Assembly: GCA_948567375.1 (NCBI GenBank)
Contig: OX419759.1
Coordinates: 56,200,593-56,264,592 of the forward strand
Origin: Lunularia cruciata
Lineage: Eukaryota > Streptophyta > Marchantiopsida > Lunulariales > Lunulariaceae
Reading direction: 5' to 3'
DNA: 64,000 nucleotides
In this document: positions 1 through 10,105 of the stretch, piece by piece
Position numbering within the stretch: the stretch's first letter is position 1
Layout: every line of letters begins with the position of its first letter
Position numbers and translations under genes: made by a program
The notes under the pieces: model-generated
The model's input: only the letters and a program-made list of their open reading frames with translations
What the model was told of the DNA's origin: nothing
The model's database searches: none

Positions 1-252
1 TCCTGGTCCAAACACAGCCTGCACTCTCACATTTTGAAATTGCTCTCCTGGTCCAAGCACAGCCCTGCACTCTCACATTTCAAAATTCCTCTCCTGGTCC
101 AAACACAGCCTGCACTCTCACATTTTGAAATTGCTCTCCTGGTCCAAGCACAGCCCTGCACTCTCACATTTCAAAATTCCTCTCCTGGTCCAAACACAGC
201 CTGCACTCTCACATTTCGAAATTGCTCTCCTGGTCCAAGCACAGCCCTGCAC
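1..252. repeat. 91-bp tandem array (about 2.7 copies, each two 45/46-bp half units)
   Basis: The block beginning TCCTGGTCCAAACACAG recurs at 1, 92 and 183, giving a period of 91 bp. Each unit is made of two related halves (45 and 46 bp) that differ by AAACACAGCC versus AAGCACAGCCC. The array starts at or before the window edge. It is pyrimidine-rich on the + strand. Open frames run across it only because the repeats carry few stops; there is no sign of a real protein. Confidence 0.9.
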
Positions 253-294
253 TTTCAAGCCCCTTCCTGTCCAACTCGAAAATTCCTCTCCTCT

Positions 295-841
295 GTGTGT
301 GTTCCTCTGTCCAAACCCTCCAGCTTCTCGAGAATTTCTCCTCCTGCCAAACCCCCTCCTGTCCAACTCAAAAATTTCTCTCTTGTGTGTGTTCCTCTGT
401 CCAAACCCTCCAGCTTCTCGAGCATTTCTCCTCCTGCCAAACCCCCTCCTGTCCAACTCGAAAATTTCTCTCCTCTGTGTGTGTTCCTCTGTCCAAACCC
501 TCCAGCTTCTCGAGCATTTCTCCTCCTGCCAAACCCCCTCCTGTCCAACTTGAAAATTTCTCTCCTGTGTGTGTTCCTCTGTCCAAACCCTCCAGCTTCT
601 CGAGAATTTCTCCTCCTGCCAAACCCTCTCCTGTCCAACTCGAAAATTTCTCTCCTGTGTGTGTTCCTCTGTCCAAACCCTCCAGCTTCTCGAGAATTTC
701 TCCTCCTGCCAAACCCTCTCCTGTCCAACTCGAAAATTTCTCTCCTGTGTGTGTTCCTCTGTCCAAACCCTCCAGCTTCTTGGGAATTTCTCCTCCTGCC
801 AAACCCTCTCCTGTCCAACTCAAAATTTCCTCTGTCCCTAA
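295..841. repeat. 90-bp tandem array, 6 copies
   Basis: GTTCCTCTGTCC recurs at 301, 391, 483, 573, 663 and 753, so the period is 90 bp with one 92-bp unit. Because 90 is a multiple of three, several frames on both strands stay open through the array and give long repetitive peptides. These are treated as artefacts. The array shares its pyrimidine-rich style (TCCTGTCCAAC, TCTCCTCCTGCC) with the 91-bp array before it, so the two may be a diverged series. It ends about 400 bp before a truncated gypsy integrase. Confidence 0.9.
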
Positions 842-1244
842 AAAGCCTTCCTGACTACTCCTTCATGATCATTCCAATCCCTTTCGATTCCCTTCCTTCC
901 TGCCCACCTTCTGTCCTCTGCCCCCAAACTCCTCCTGTCATTCCCCGAAAAAAAAAAACCCCTTGCTCTCTCGACACTCCTCTGTCCCTTTTCAAAAAAA
1001 AACCCTACTCCTTTCTTCTCCTGAAAATTTCTGCCACTCCTCTCGAAATCCTCTGCCAAACCCTCTTGAAATCTTTTGGCATTTTGTGAAAACCCTCAGC
1101 CCTTCTCTGTCTCCTCACTTTCTCCCAAAACCAGGTAGCAAAACCACACCCGAGACATATTATCATAAATCCCTGTTTCTTACAACAAATAAAAGAGAAA
1201 AGAAAATTTATCACACCAAAAGCCTCAAGGGTACATGTGGGCTT
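842..1244. other. No gene seen; C/T-rich spacer
   Basis: This stretch lies between the 90-bp array and the truncated gypsy pol. It is C- and T-rich with A-runs at 950-959 and 993-1001. No domain is recognisable in any frame. Confidence 0.5.
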
Positions 1245-2152
1245 TTTTCCCGACGACAACGCTTTACTCCAAAATGTCCTAGCTCCTCATGAGCATGACG
1301 GACCAACTGTGGTCTCTGTGATGGAAGTAGAACTACTCGCACTCTACCATCTTCCCATACATGCAAAAGGTTTTTGCCCTCCAATCTGAACCGTCTGGCT
1401 CGTTGAAGAACTCGGTCTCTCTCCTTGGCCCCAACTGTGCCACCCACAACACCAGTGCAAAGATAGTCCATCACTAAGACATCATCATGAATGTCTCGCT
1501 GAACTATACCAATATCTTCACTCTTTGGATTTGTGACCTCAATAACTCCTCTTGTATGCGCTGAGAGAGATACCACCAAAGCCTCTGAAAATATACAAAG
1601 AAAGGGCAATGCATGCCAACCTGGCACCATCTCCTCATCTGTCTCACCATGCCAACATGCTCTGGTCTGATCCTGCTGGCTGGGACATGGGTTTCTACTC
1701 AACCCATCTACATCACGGTTCACCACTCCAGGTCTGTGAACAACCGTGAAATCATACTCCTGTAAAATCAAAGCCCATCGTGCAAGCTTCCCTGAAAGCT
1801 TGTCAAACTCCATCAACCACTTCAGTGGCTGATGATCAGTGATGAGAGTGAAGGGGTTACCAAATAGGTAACATCAGAAATGTGCTATTGCCCAAACTGC
1901 TGCCAAGCACTCTCCCTCATATGAACTTTACTTTGCCTCCGCTGAATTGTTGGAGCAACTAGCATAGACCACCACAAACGCCTTCCCCTCATCATCATGC
2001 CGGGTGAGCACCGCTCCAAGCCCCAACATACTCCAATCAGTATGAACCAGAAATGGTCGTCCTCTAATCGGTCTCCTCAAAATAGGAGTAGATTTCAACC
2101 TCTCCTTGAGCTCTACAAAAGCTCTCCCTTGCTCATCTCCCCAACACCACTC
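1245..2152 (-). pseudogene. Gypsy RNase H and integrase N-terminus, truncated
   Basis: The minus-strand reading after the RT shows an RNase H core (HTDWSMLGLGAVLTRHD, then TDHQPLKWLM and GKLARWALILQEYDF) followed by HRPGVVNRDVDGLSRNP, the usual RNase H end. About 100 residues later comes RPQLVRHAHEELGHFGVKR, which matches the H..H half of the HHCC zinc-binding module at the start of gypsy integrases. The cysteines and the whole catalytic core are absent; the frame turns into unrelated sequence near 1,255. At least two stops lie in the RNase H part. The truncation point is close to the tandem arrays. Confidence 0.8.
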
Positions 2153-3165
2153 TTATGTAAGCTTGATCAGCTTCATCAAGGCCTTGGCAATGGCACTAAA
2201 TCCTCTAACATAGCGGCAATAGAAGTTCACCAACCCAAGGAATGCTCGCACTCTGCTCACATCCGTAGGCCAAGGAATACGTGCAATAGCCTCCACCTTG
2301 GTTTGCTGAACACCGAGTCCTCCGGGATAGATAGTGTGACCCAAATACTCAACCTGCTTGTGGAAGAACCTACACTTCCCAAGATGTAATTTAAGTCCAT
2401 GAGATCTCAACCTCTCAAACACCTCCAACAATTGTCTCTCATGCTCCTCCACAATAGTGCTATACCCTAAAATGTCATCAATATAGCACTGAGCAAAATC
2501 CAATCCAGCTAGGATCCTACCCATGACCCTCTGGAACTCAGCAAGAGTGTTCTTCAACCCAAATGGTAAGAACCTCCACTGATATAACACATCCTTACCG
2601 TGAGGATCAATAGACCAAAATGTTGTCTTGGACTTATCCTCCTCCCTGATCGGCAACTGATGATATCCCGCTCAAAGATCCAAAGTACTAAAGACCTTTG
2701 CATGCCCAATCGCATCAAAAATCTCCTCCGCTGTAGGCATGGCATACCAATCAGCCCTGGTATGTCGGTTGATAGGACGGTTATTTCCACACATCCACCT
2801 ATCTGTGTAGTTGCCATGCATATCCTTCTTGGCTAGCATCACTATTGCCGATGCATACTCTCCATGTGAAATCTCCACCAAACCAGCCCCAAAAGGTCAC
2901 TACTCCGACTCTGAATCAATGTCTTCTCTATCTCACTATATCGATAAGGACGTCAAAAAACTGGTGTATTGCTAGTCAGCTCAATCCGTATACCAAGTCC
3001 TTTCAAAGCACCCAAATCCTTCATACTGAAGGCAAAACAACTCGTGTGGCTCCTCAAGAACCTCCAAACCCTCCATCTTTCCTCTCTAGTAAGCTTGGGT
3101 CCAAGATCTGGCTCCCAAGTATCCTTGGTAACTGTAGTAGGAGTGGAAGACATATTGACTGGCTG
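2153..3165 (-). pseudogene. Gypsy reverse transcriptase of the methyltransferase-bearing element
   Basis: The linker before RT reads LTREERWRVWRFLRSHTSCF, then GIRIELTSNTPVF, typical of the region just ahead of gypsy RT. The RT fingers and palm follow: EYASAIVM, CGNNRPINRHTRADWYAMP, AEEIFDAIGHAKVFSTLDL, then GYHQLPIREEDKSKTTFW, FLPFGLKNTLAEFQRVM and the catalytic box CYIDDI at about 2,471-2,488. EYLGHTIYPGG and FLGLVNFYCRYV are the thumb/connection motifs. An Arg codon after STLDL has become TGA (2,672-2,674), a CpG-decay change. A few residues usual for the family are replaced (APAEF to TLAEF). The enzyme would have copied element RNA into DNA; this copy cannot. Confidence 0.88.
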
Positions 3166-3479
3166 CTACACTGGGCCCTTGGAAGCAATAGTGTCATGCT
3201 CCTGACCACTAGAGGTCCCAACCTCAATGTGAAAAACTCCCTCCACTTTGGCTACAAGCTCCACACATCCTCTAGCTGCATCCCATGTGGACCAAGGGTG
3301 TAATCTAAGTAGCCCACGCTCACCTGGATGGACTCCAAGTAGACCACTCTCCCTAGTAGCTACTGGATGTGTCCCAAGAATACCATGTCCACTCGGTCCA
3401 TCACCCCCAACATGTGCCTGAATCGTCTTAATAGGCACAAGGCTCACAAGTATCCGAGTGGTGATGCCTATCAAGTGCA
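3166..3479 (-). pseudogene. Linker between methyltransferase and RT
   Basis: The frame of motif X continues for about 100 residues as a low-similarity linker with HGILGTHPVATRESGLLGVHP and a second GLLRLHP, a short internal repeat, before a stop at 3,166. No catalytic motif is seen. It links the methyltransferase to the pre-RT segment and shows that the two belong to one polyprotein. Confidence 0.6.
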
Positions 3480-4445
3480 TCCTACGCTGCTCTGCCAAGC
3501 CAAGGCTCACAATCCATGTCAAATAGTTCAAGTCCATAGCATGACCTAACATCTGACGCCTAGATGCCTTTGACATTGCTGGAACAGCGGTAATACCGGT
3601 GCAAAAACCCATCGCCCGCTCTCTCTCATCGGCATTGGGCTCCACCAACTGCTGTAACTATGAGTCCGAAACAAGTCCAGGTCCTCCCTCTCAAAAAGCA
3701 TGAGAGCCTAGGAAACTCATGAGTGTGGGAAATGTGGCTCTAGGCTGTCCAACTAGGTTCACCATTGCCATAGGTGACCTATCAGTCATTACCACTGTCT
3801 GAGACTGACGCCCAACATCCAAGATATCATCAACAAGGATGTGGTCAAGTCGTTGAATCCCATCATAAGCACACTATAAAACCTCTTTGGGTAAGAGGTT
3901 TGTCCACCAAAGACAAAGATGATAAGCCCTTGATCCCACTCTGGCTGCATCTAACAATATAGCAAGTCCCATCCAAGAATGGACCTCATGTGTACTCGCC
4001 ACCACTCTGGTACGAGAATCACCCATCAAAGGAACATTCTCCAAAAGGTAAGCTAGAGAAACAGACTGATGAACCTGGAGGTGTCGTAGTATCCGTAACA
4101 TCTCCCAAAACACACCAAAACAAGGGTCCTAAAGACCCAATCCTCTACCAACACGTGTATGTCCATGACATGGCCATCCAGAATCACCAAGTGAATAGGC
4201 CCATGTTTCTCTAGATCATGCACCCCAAAGAAGGAAATGTCTCCAAGTAGGGCCTTTTGGTAACCTTTGACTGCTAACATTGGTAATAACTCTGGATACC
4301 GATAGGCCAAGTGTGCCACATGATGTCGAGAGACTCGCCTAGTAGTCTCATCTCTCTCTACATACAAGTACCTATGTACTCGGATACCCGCTTGTAACAC
4401 CACAGCTAGTCCGGTGCTGATCCCCCCAAACAACTCCAATAGGCA
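3480..4445 (-). pseudogene. C5 cytosine DNA methyltransferase domain inside gypsy pol (decayed)
   Basis: Reading down from 4,445: LLELFGGISTGLAVVLQAG (4,384-4,439) is a SAM-binding motif I; VERDETTRRV follows as expected for motif II. After a one-base frameshift near 4,181 comes GWPCHGHTRVGRGLG, the Pro-Cys motif IV with the catalytic Cys codon at 4,168-4,170. LLENVPLMGDSRTRVV carries the motif VI ENV (4,033-4,041). GSRAYHLCLWWTNL (about 3,900-3,937) fits the motif VIII Arg region. ERERAMGF (about 3,604-3,627) and RRQMLGHAMDLN (3,526-3,561) fit the C-terminal part and motif X. The enzyme family moves a methyl group from SAM to carbon 5 of cytosine. Stops at 4,129, 3,874, 3,691 and 3,658 and the frameshift kill this copy. 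The frame upstream joins directly to the protease-side reading through a single TAG, so the domain was part of the polyprotein. I am confident in the fold; substrate and activity are unknown. Confidence 0.85.
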
Positions 4446-5406
4446 TATCCCCTCTATTGGATACTACCAAGCAATGAGTATGGTATCCAAAGATGTCAAA
4501 GCAATTGCCTCTGGAGACTCATCCTCACTCATCTCTTGATGGTACGAAGGTTCCACTCCAAGCCTCCTCCACCAACTGATCTGCATGCTACTACAATGCC
4601 TCCTCTGAACTCCACAATGGAACATCCAATGTGGATGGAACAATCCCACTTGTACTCCAAAGCCAAGTGATCTCCTTTGGTACTGGAGTATCCTCTGCAA
4701 GAGCATTCCTCTCCAACAAGTCACCAAGCCAAGTAATTGCACCATTGAAAGCTAAAACTGATGCTGCCATGGTCCCGAACTGTAGTGAGCCAAGACTGCC
4801 ACTACTAAAGCATACTGGTAGGTGATATACCCATCCCTCACCAGATTGCCAACCAGGCCTATAAGAGGTTGTCTCCTCCCAATAGTCAATGTTGAAACCA
4901 ATGAGGTATAACATTGCTCCCCCAACTAGCATATCATATGACTCAGCTATTGTTGCAATAGCCTGAGCTCTCACCACTGAGCTATCAGTCGGATGACCAG
5001 GCTGAACCTGGACAACAAGCTCTCTACGTGTGATGTACTATGTCGAACCACCACCTAGAGATGTTTGGATCTGAAATGGACACCTCTCCATATCGGTCTT
5101 CCGTAACTCTAGACCGATAACTACAGCCTTCTCCAATATAAGGGGCTGTGCACCAGAGTCTAACAAGACTCTCTATGGTGTATAGACCTTCCTTGAAGGT
5201 CCCACCAAACGGAAAATCCCCCTTTGGTTATCCAATAGGACAACACCAGGTGTAAACCGCACTCTCTCAAAGGCCGGTCTAGCTGGCAACTCCTCCAGTC
5301 TAGCCGCCGCTGCTTGCCACAACCCACTAGTTGTTGAACGGATCCCATGCTCCTCAACCAAGTCAGCTCCACTACCAACCACCTCTACTCTGGTAGTAGG
5401 AACCAC
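4446..5406 (-). pseudogene. Gypsy-type aspartic protease region
   Basis: Minus-strand frames show LLDSGAQPLILEKAV (5,118-5,163), where DSG is the aspartic protease active site, preceded by LDNQRGIFRLVGPSRKVY. Downstream, ESYDMLVGGAMLYLIGFN and SYRPGWQSGEGW fit the second half of a retroviral-type protease (the Leu-Val-Gly element) and its spacer. There is a stop in the protease (TAG near 5,050) and a frame change near 4,590. The final segment, ending in SPEAIALTSLDTILIAW, runs through one TAG into the methyltransferase. The protease would have cut the polyprotein into gag, methyltransferase, RT and integrase parts. Confidence 0.75.
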
Positions 5407-5997
5407 ATCATCCCTACTCTCACAGCGTGGCAGCCAACCGGAACACTAGGGCTGGGTCAGCTCCCAATGTAAACATGTCACTGGCCAAAAACAAAGGATC
5501 CCACATAATCAGCTGAGCCGCTCCCAACATCATGCTAGACTCAGTCTATGTACTAGTAGGTGGCTGACTAGCAAGTAGTCCATCATGCACTCTATCACCA
5601 CCTACCACACCTGCACTGGGATGTCTAGGAACCATGGATGCCGTTTGCAATGCCTCAAATAGTATGAAAGACTGGGGAAATCTGACTTGTCTCCCAACCT
5701 CTCCTCTCTATGGGTCCAATGCCACTGATGCTCCTCTAGGCTCTGGAGCACGTACTCACTCCTAGTCACTGCTGCAAATGCATCCAACTGTCCTGCTTTG
5801 CACATGAAGTCCAAAGCATCTCTATCACCAACATATGAGGTGGAAGCCTCAGCACCCGAATCTGATCGCATCTCTATCACCAACATATGAGGTGGAAGCC
5901 TCAGCACCCGAATCTGATCTCCTCTGAGCAATAGCCATATTAGCCAATCTCTGCTCCAACTGCTCAATCCAAATAGCCATAGTTGTGTCAGAAGTAA
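5407..5997 (-). pseudogene. Gag-like N-terminal region of the methyltransferase-bearing element
   Basis: An ATG near 5,980 opens MAIWIEQLEQRLANMAIAQR, a short amphipathic helix of gag type. A 52-bp tandem duplication then breaks the frame. The later frame has DFMCKAGQLDAFAAVTRS and EEHQWHWTHREERLG, then stops at 5,602. No zinc knuckle is seen. Function is inferred from position only. Confidence 0.45.
5816..5919. repeat. 52-bp tandem duplication, two near-identical copies
   Basis: GCATCTCTATCACC starts at 5,816 and again at 5,868, and the 52 bases between are repeated almost exactly. Since 52 is not a multiple of three, the duplication shifts the gag-like frame, and its near identity suggests it is more recent than the general decay around it. 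Confidence 0.9.
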
Positions 5998-6007
5998 GGG
6001 CAGGTAC

Positions 6008-6697
6008 TATGAGCCAGGCTGTCTCTCACTCAGGATGAACCTCTGGTGGCTATTATGGTAGCGCACCATGGACTAAGAAGGCAAGGAACCCAAACTCCAT
6101 CATACTCCTCCAAGGCTAACACTCCAAGACTCAAGACATTGCTCACTAGAGAACTCAATGAGAGAGATAGTTGCAAATGAAAGGATGATGAGTACCTCCT
6201 CACCCCTTTTTTATATACTTGTGAAATAGTTACGTACCAAATTTACTAATTACCGTAGTAACTCAAGTTACTAGACTAAAAGTCAAGTAAAGTCAAAAAG
6301 TAGAAAGGAATATCCATTCACATGGGCATATTCCCCTAAGCATGTGGTCTTATCTTGACCCAACCACTAAGTCAAGGATTCATTCACATGTGCTATCCTT
6401 GGACTATAGAAGAATCCAAAACAAAAAGGCTTGCGGGCCCAAGAGTTCTCAACTCTTTCTCCAAAGCCAAACACCTATGAATAATACCAAGTCAACACAC
6501 TAAAATCCAAAATAGTGGTGCTCATCTTTTCTACCTCCTCTAAAGTAAGGTCCACTCTATCTTAGTTATGACTAACTTTAGCTAACCATGACTAATATAG
6601 AACCATCCTTTATCTCTATATAAATAATATCTCTTAAGTACTTGTAATACCAAGCTAAATATCACAATACCACACACATGCAGAAATGGGTGTTACA
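6008..6697 (-). mobile_element. LTR of the Athila/Tat-like gypsy family, probably solo
   Basis: On the minus strand this begins TGTAACACCCATTTCTGCAT at 6,697 and ends at 6,008 with a decayed CTCATA in place of CTCACA. It matches the three + strand LTRs at 8,176, 15,887 and 58,747 along about 690 bp, including a TATA-like ACAAGTATATAAA segment. No primer-binding site follows; the next bases lead straight into the gag-like ATG of an unrelated element. Flanking pentamers (GGTAC at 6,003-6,007, GACCT at 6,698-6,702) do not match, so no target-site duplication survives. Confidence 0.85.
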
Positions 6698-8175
6698 GAC
6701 CTCAACCTTCACAAAATCTATGAACACATTACACACAAATGGAGGAGTTGGCACCAATGGAGATTAATGTCATCCAACAGAGACCACCCAACATTGCAAA
6801 TAGAGAAATATTATGACAAAATGGTGATTTCTTTTATTGTTGCCAAATTGGACATTATGTGATATCCACTCAAGAATTGGTGACCTTGACAAATCACCCT
6901 AATGGATTTTGTGGAGTGTTATGACCAAGGAAATGAAGAATTTCAGTAGGAGAGTTTGAGCCACCTACTAGGAACTTGATTAGTTCTAATGGGATTGAAA
7001 GCTTGACCTATGCAAGTTTACTTCACTTGCTAGGTAAGATATATGATTATGATTGTAAGATTTGATTGATTTTGGAAATTTAGAATAGTGCATGTCCATG
7101 CAATTAACAAAAGAATTGGTTATTCCTATCAAGCTAATAATTGGAAGTAGATCGATGATGGTAGATGATAGAAAAAGTTCTATATTCAATGTTTCATATT
7201 TTGTTACATTCAAGATTGGGAAGGAGTATTTGAGTTTTGTAGTGGTACCTCTACTCTATGATGTCATTCTAAGTTTACCTTAGCTTGAATGTCATAAGGT
7301 TCAATTTGATTGGACTTGATGATAAATTCAAGTAACACACCAAAATAAGAATGATTGAGTAGGTTGTCTAGCACCTTTGAGTAAGACACCTAAGAATAGT
7401 TAGTCCTAAGATGGGAAGTTGTTAGTAAAGCAACCATAGACCAAGCTTTGGAGTAAGGTATTCCTATTTTTGTGGTGTAGATCAAGCTGATTGCACATGG
7501 AAAATTTAATGAGAGTGAAAAACCTCAACAAGCAATGGTTGATCAAATAGTTCAAAATTTTGTAGATGTGTTTCTAGATGTTCTATCAAAGGGATTACCC
7601 TCCAATCATGATATTCCTTTCAAAATTGAGTTATTTCTAGGAAGTACTACAATGAGTAGACCAATCTATTGACTCCCACCAAAGGAGTTGGAAGAGCTTC
7701 AAATAACATGGATGGAGTTGTTGGAGAAGGATTTCATATGATATAATGCATCTCCTTGGGGAGCACCAATACTAATTGTCCCAAAGAAGAATGGAGGACT
7801 TTGCTTCTATATTGATTACCATGGTCTCAATAAATAAAAAGTGAAGAATTCATATCCCTTGTTTCAAATTGATAACTTGCTAGATCTATTGAGTGGAGCA
7901 TGATCCTTCTCCAAGTTGGATATCTGAAGCAACTATTGGTAGATTCTCATTGATAGAGAGAATGTGCAAAAGACTACCTTTGTACAAGGTATGGACATTT
8001 TGAATGGAGATCTCTACCTTTTGGGCTCACTTATGCTCCAATAGTCTTCATGAATTTACATCCATTGAGTTATTGGATTTATACATGGTGGTATTCTTGA
8101 CTATGATGAGGTTTGAATCCATTGACACGACGACTGTTATGGTTGGATGACTTCAATGGTTGTGGTATAATGGTC
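6698..8175 (+). pseudogene. Chromovirus-like gypsy fragment: zinc knuckle, protease, RT
   Basis: The + strand shows a decayed zinc knuckle (FYCCQIGHYV, about 6,830), a protease-like segment at 7,092-7,283 ending LLYDVILSLP, and an RT beginning at about 7,650. RT motifs are PPKELEELQITWMELLEKDF, NASPWGAPILIVPKKNGG, YIDYHGLN and NSYPLFQIDNLLDLLSGA, a wording typical of the chromovirus branch of Ty3/gypsy. Many stops interrupt it. Homology ends near 8,060, before the YxDD box, and the next element's LTR begins at 8,176. It is a different family from its neighbours. Confidence 0.75.
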
Positions 8176-8863
8176 TGTAACACCCATTTGTGCATGTATG
8201 TGTGTGGTATTGTGATATTTAGTTTGGTATTATAAGTACTTGAGAAATATTATTTATTTAAAGATAAAAGATAGTTTTAATTTAGTCATAATTAGCTAAA
8301 GTTAGTCATAGTTAAGATAAAAGGGATCTTACTTTAGAACAAGTAGAAAAGATGAGCACCACTTTTTTTAATTCTAGTGTATTGACTTGGTATTATTCCT
8401 AGGTGTTTTGCTTTGAGGAAAGAGTTAAGAATACTTGGACCCACAACCCTTTTTTGGGATCTTCTAAAGTCCAAGGATAGCCCATGTCAAGGAATCCTTG
8501 AGGAGAATATTCCCATTAGTATGTACTACATGCTTAGGAGAAGATTCCCATAAGTATAGATATTCCTTTAGCTTTTTGACTTTATTTGACTTTTAGTCGA
8601 GTAACTTGAGTTATCCAATAATTATTAACTTTGGTGTGTAATTATTTCATAAATATATAAACTAGGGGTGATGAGGTACTCACCATCCTTTCATTTGTAA
8701 TTATCTCTCTTATTGAGTTCTCTAGTGAGCAATGCCTTGAGTCTTGGAGTGTTAGCCTTGGAGGAGTATGATGGAGTTGGGATTCCTTGCCTACTTAGTC
8801 CATGGTGTGCTACCATAATAGCCATCAAAGGTTCATCCTAAGTGAGAGACAAGCCGGCTCACA
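8176..8863 (+). repeat. 5' LTR, 688 bp
   Basis: It starts TGTAACACCC and ends GGCTCACA, with the TG...CA ends of an LTR. A TATA-like CATAAATATATAAACTAGG lies near 8,648, so transcription would start about 180 bp before the LTR end. After the LTR comes TTTTGGTTCTATTATCTGGACC, a decayed form of the primer-binding site seen intact in the second copy at 59,441. Confidence 0.9.
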
Positions 8864-9700
8864 CTTTTGGTTCTATTATCTGGACCTCTCTAGAAGGTAA
8901 AATAATGTTCCGTATATAATTCTATATTAGATAGAAGGAGGCTATAAGAGCTCACTTGGAGAGAACATTAAGGGAAGAGAGGACTAACTTATATAAGAGA
9001 ACTTGGATCCATTTGTATACCATATAGTTCATTATGATGTCTTTGAGGTGACTTTGTACATCTTGTACACATGAGAGGATTTGGAGAGATTGTGTGAGGT
9101 GGATTATAAATTTTGGAGATTAAGGTGATTTTGTGTAAAATCTCAAGTTTTAGATCTAGACTTCAAATTTCTACACATATTAGATTGGATTATTTTTCAC
9201 TTAACACAATCGAAATTATTGTGAGAGCTAGTACACACACTGAGCTAGAATTTTCAAAAGGTGATAGGATACATTGCCTTCACAATTGCATGCTCTTTGC
9301 AAAATTGTACACAATCTACCATTTCTTCAATTTTAAGTGTATTATTTTGAAATCTTCCAAGAAAATTAAGTGCCTAGTATTCTACCTTTTGGACCAAGAA
9401 TTAGAGAAAGATTATTCTTGCACAAAATATGATGATTTTTTAAAGTAAGAGGGGTGGTTTTTAAACCAAATCTAAAATATATGTGCTGAATAGAAAGATG
9501 TCTAAGCCAAATGGCTCAATGAAAAGATTTGAAATTTTGCAAAGGAATATATCATGGAGTTTTTATCAATTTTGAAAATTTTCAAAGAACAATGATATAC
9601 CAAGTGAGAGAATTTATTGATATTGTGAGGAGGGTCAATTCTACAAAGTTGAGGTATCATGCACGAGGAGTGCGAGAGCAATAAAAAAACATGTTTGAGT
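8864..9700 (+). other. Leader region with faint coding traces
   Basis: Between primer site and first ORF the reading AHLERTLREERTN (about 8,955) matches AHLERTL.EERAEL at the same place in the second copy (about 59,530), so a coding segment once existed here. A longer open frame at 9,113-9,448 has a counterpart at 59,679-59,915 but shows no domain. Confidence 0.4.
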
Positions 9701-10105
9701 GTTTAGACTCATCATGGGAATATAGACCTCACCAAGAGTAGAAATTGAGGCTATACCAAAACCTACACCACTAGGAGGAAAGAGTGAGTCTAAGTGCTTT
9801 TTATGTGGAGAGAAGGGACATAAAGCAAGTTCATGTCTATTGACCTTTGAGAGAAAGAGATTGAGGGAAAGGAAAGGCTTACTTGACTTGGGTTAGCATG
9901 TTGGACCTTCTTCACCAAGATTAGGAGGGAGAAGATCTAAGACCAAGGAGTCGTGTAAGGTTTGTGGAATGGAAGGATTTCCAAAAAGACATGAGTGTAG
10001 TGGAGTAAAAGCACTTTTGGAGACTTTGGTGAAGGATCTTGGAAAGAGTCTTAGTATAACTACTGAAATACTATCACCTTTATCAACTAGTTCTCAAGAT
10101 TGGTG
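9701..10105 (+). pseudogene. Extra ORF ahead of gag with two zinc-binding motifs
   Basis: The frame reads SKCFLCGEKGHKASSCLL (Cys codon 9,795), a perfect C-x2-C-x4-H-x4-C knuckle, then a basic helix TFERKRLRERKGLLDLG, one TAG, and SKTKESCKVCGMEGFPKRHE with a following Cys, a C-x2-C-x7-H-x-C motif. It ends SLSITTEILSPLSTSSQDW and stop. The second element copy has the same layout at 60,390-60,767. The first motif is of the nucleic-acid-binding nucleocapsid type. Its position before gag is unusual. The exact start is not determined because stops lie upstream. Confidence 0.6.

Larger units (their letters stand above)
1245..5997 (-). mobile_element. Ty3/gypsy element remnant carrying a DNA methyltransferase
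   Basis: Read on the minus strand the order is: gag-like start (about 5,980), aspartic protease (about 5,150), C5 cytosine methyltransferase (4,445-3,480), linker, reverse transcriptase (about 3,100-2,155), RNase H (about 2,100-1,700) and the first part of integrase (about 1,400-1,260), where homology stops. PR-RT-RH-INT order and the YIDDI box are Ty3/gypsy features. Frames are interrupted by stops, one clear frameshift in the methyltransferase and one between protease and methyltransferase. No matching LTR pair or primer-binding site is seen: the LTR at 6,008-6,697 directly abuts the gag start. This copy is a dead fragment truncated at its 3' side. Confidence 0.85.

Noticed and set aside
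1-840. CRISPR-like array of regular repeats
   Set aside because: Repeats are directly adjacent without unique spacers and the setting is a plant nuclear genome.
34-1089. 351-codon open frame and overlapping open frames on both strands
   Set aside because: They lie in tandem arrays whose 90-bp period keeps several frames open; the peptides are mere repeats without domain or start context.
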